Source: Siphonodentalium dalli
Taxonomy: Eukaryota > Mollusca > Scaphopoda > Gadilida > Siphonodentaliidae
NCBI GenBank assembly: GCA_032622095.1
Contig: CP136068.1
Location: 113,473,546-113,537,545 of the forward strand
Length of the DNA stretch: 64,000 nt
Direction of reading: 5' to 3'
Both the position numbers and the translations under genes were made by a program. Below are positions 63,189-64,000 of the stretch, in pieces. Positions within the stretch are counted from its first letter, which is position 1; every line of letters starts with the position of its first letter. The notes under the pieces are model-generated. The model saw nothing but the letters and a program-made list of their open reading frames with translations, was not told the DNA's origin and did no database searches.

Positions 63189-64000
63189 CAGGGATGTGGC
63201 TAGAGGGTCTCCGCTGGGGGGGTGTCCACCTTGGGAATTTCCAACTGCACCCCCCCCCCCTTGAGTCAGAATCACACCAACACAACTTCTTTTTTTTTGC
63301 ATAATTCCATTTGCACCCCCCCTTTGAGTCGGAATCGCACCAATACAACTTTTTGCATAATTCCATTTGCACCCCCCCCCCCTTGTACCTCATGCTCAGG
63401 CCTAATTTCCTATATATTCATAAGCCATGCTTCTATTTTCCCAGTATGAGAACATTAAGATATTTTAAACTGAAAATTGCCCCCCAAAAAACAACTAGTG
63501 ATCTAATTCCAGACAAATGCACACAGCTGCCGACAACAGACCAGGAAACACCGGGCCGACCATGGTTGTTTGGCCCGGTGTGAGAAAATTTTGAAAACTA
63601 TATACAAGAAAATCGCAAATCCTAGCATCTAGACTGGCCTCAACTGAAGCTTTCCTAGTGTTGGAAATTTCAAACCTCATGCTCCCCCTCAGGTTGGAAA
63701 ATTCTTCAACTGATGACCATTTATGTCTACAAGTTTGACTAAATGTAGTAAAATATTGTTTTGCTAAACTAATTAGCAGTTTTGTATTGGCCATGTGGAT
63801 GGGGCAATGACACACCGGGCCGACCATGGTTCGGCCCGGTGTGCGAAAATTTTGAAATCTGAACAAGAAAATCGCAAAATCCTAACATCTAGACTAGCCT
63901 CAAGCCTTCTTACTGTTGGAAATTTCAAACCCTACACCCCACTTAGGTTGGAAAATTTCCAACTGATGACAATTTCAATGACAATGTTGACCAATTGTAT
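63189..64000. mobile_element. hAT element copy, inverted relative to 21745, runs off the window
   Basis: Starts cagggatgtggctagagggt (the mirror of the 22886 end). Repeats ggaatttccaactgcacccc, the ccgggccgaccatggtt palindromes at 63553-63582 and 63810-63842, and ttggaaattt blocks, all in reverse order to the 21745 copy. Confidence 0.93.

Noticed and set aside
63084-63302. Possible additional 5' exon of the receptor
   Set aside because: Partly hAT terminal sequence, with no acceptor-donor pair in a usable phase and no match to the NPR ectodomain.

Overview
The window is animal nuclear DNA: AT-rich, intron-rich and packed with transposon debris. It holds the 3' part of one host gene on the minus strand, a membrane receptor guanylate cyclase of the natriuretic-peptide-receptor (NPR) type. 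I assembled 18 exons from 62490 down to 11869. All intron phases agree, the joined coding length is 2274 nt (757 aa plus stop), and the domain order is correct: C-terminal part of the ligand-binding (ANF receptor) domain, juxtamembrane Cys segment, one transmembrane helix, kinase-homology domain, dimerisation coiled coil, and catalytic cyclase domain. The 5' exons lie beyond position 64000.

The most striking feature is a set of tandem arrays tied to this gene. At three exons (transmembrane 45630-45711, juxtamembrane 43348-43438, catalytic 16261-16450) the exon 3' end plus the start of the intron, including the 5' splice site, is tandemly amplified into the intron (10 x 56 bp, 5 x 60 bp, 7 x 53 bp). 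Each copy therefore carries a donor or a degenerate donor. The terminal coding exon (11869-11949) is also the first unit of a 1.7 kb array of about 28 units of 64-65 bp. The four arrays are unrelated in sequence but have the same polarity. I recall, without being able to check, exon-intron-boundary minisatellites ('mirages') reported from amphioxus Adh. With the chordate-like NPR cyclase this makes a lancelet or a related marine invertebrate the best guess for the organism, but it is only a guess.

Layout: 1-4190, decayed repeats and a transposon-type ORF. 4194-9117, a 4.9 kb foldback element with arms of about 2.4 kb built from about 170 bp units carrying YY1-like motifs. 9560-9880, a small foldback. 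10284-11949, terminal exon and array. 12000-20010, catalytic exons among miniature inverted-repeat elements (MITEs), plus a compact 5S-rRNA-containing direct-repeat element (16597-17105) that looks like a Cassandra-type TRIM. 20100-25900, AT-rich minisatellites, a hAT element with perfect 8-bp target duplication (21745-22886) and a 2 kb CAGGGG-TIR element. 25894-45711, coiled-coil, kinase-homology and transmembrane exons separated by MITEs. 46000-51000, nested elements including a Harbinger-derived fragment (49326-50692). 51084-55401, ectodomain exons and a large CT tract. 55600-60750, transposon ORF remnant and foldbacks. 60760-62330, an L1-like retrotransposon 3' end. 62389-62490, the most 5' exon seen. 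63189-64000, the start of another hAT copy.

A palindromic hairpin of about 70 bp recurs about 25 times and is shared by several otherwise different MITE families. No tRNA gene, CRISPR array or second host gene was found.
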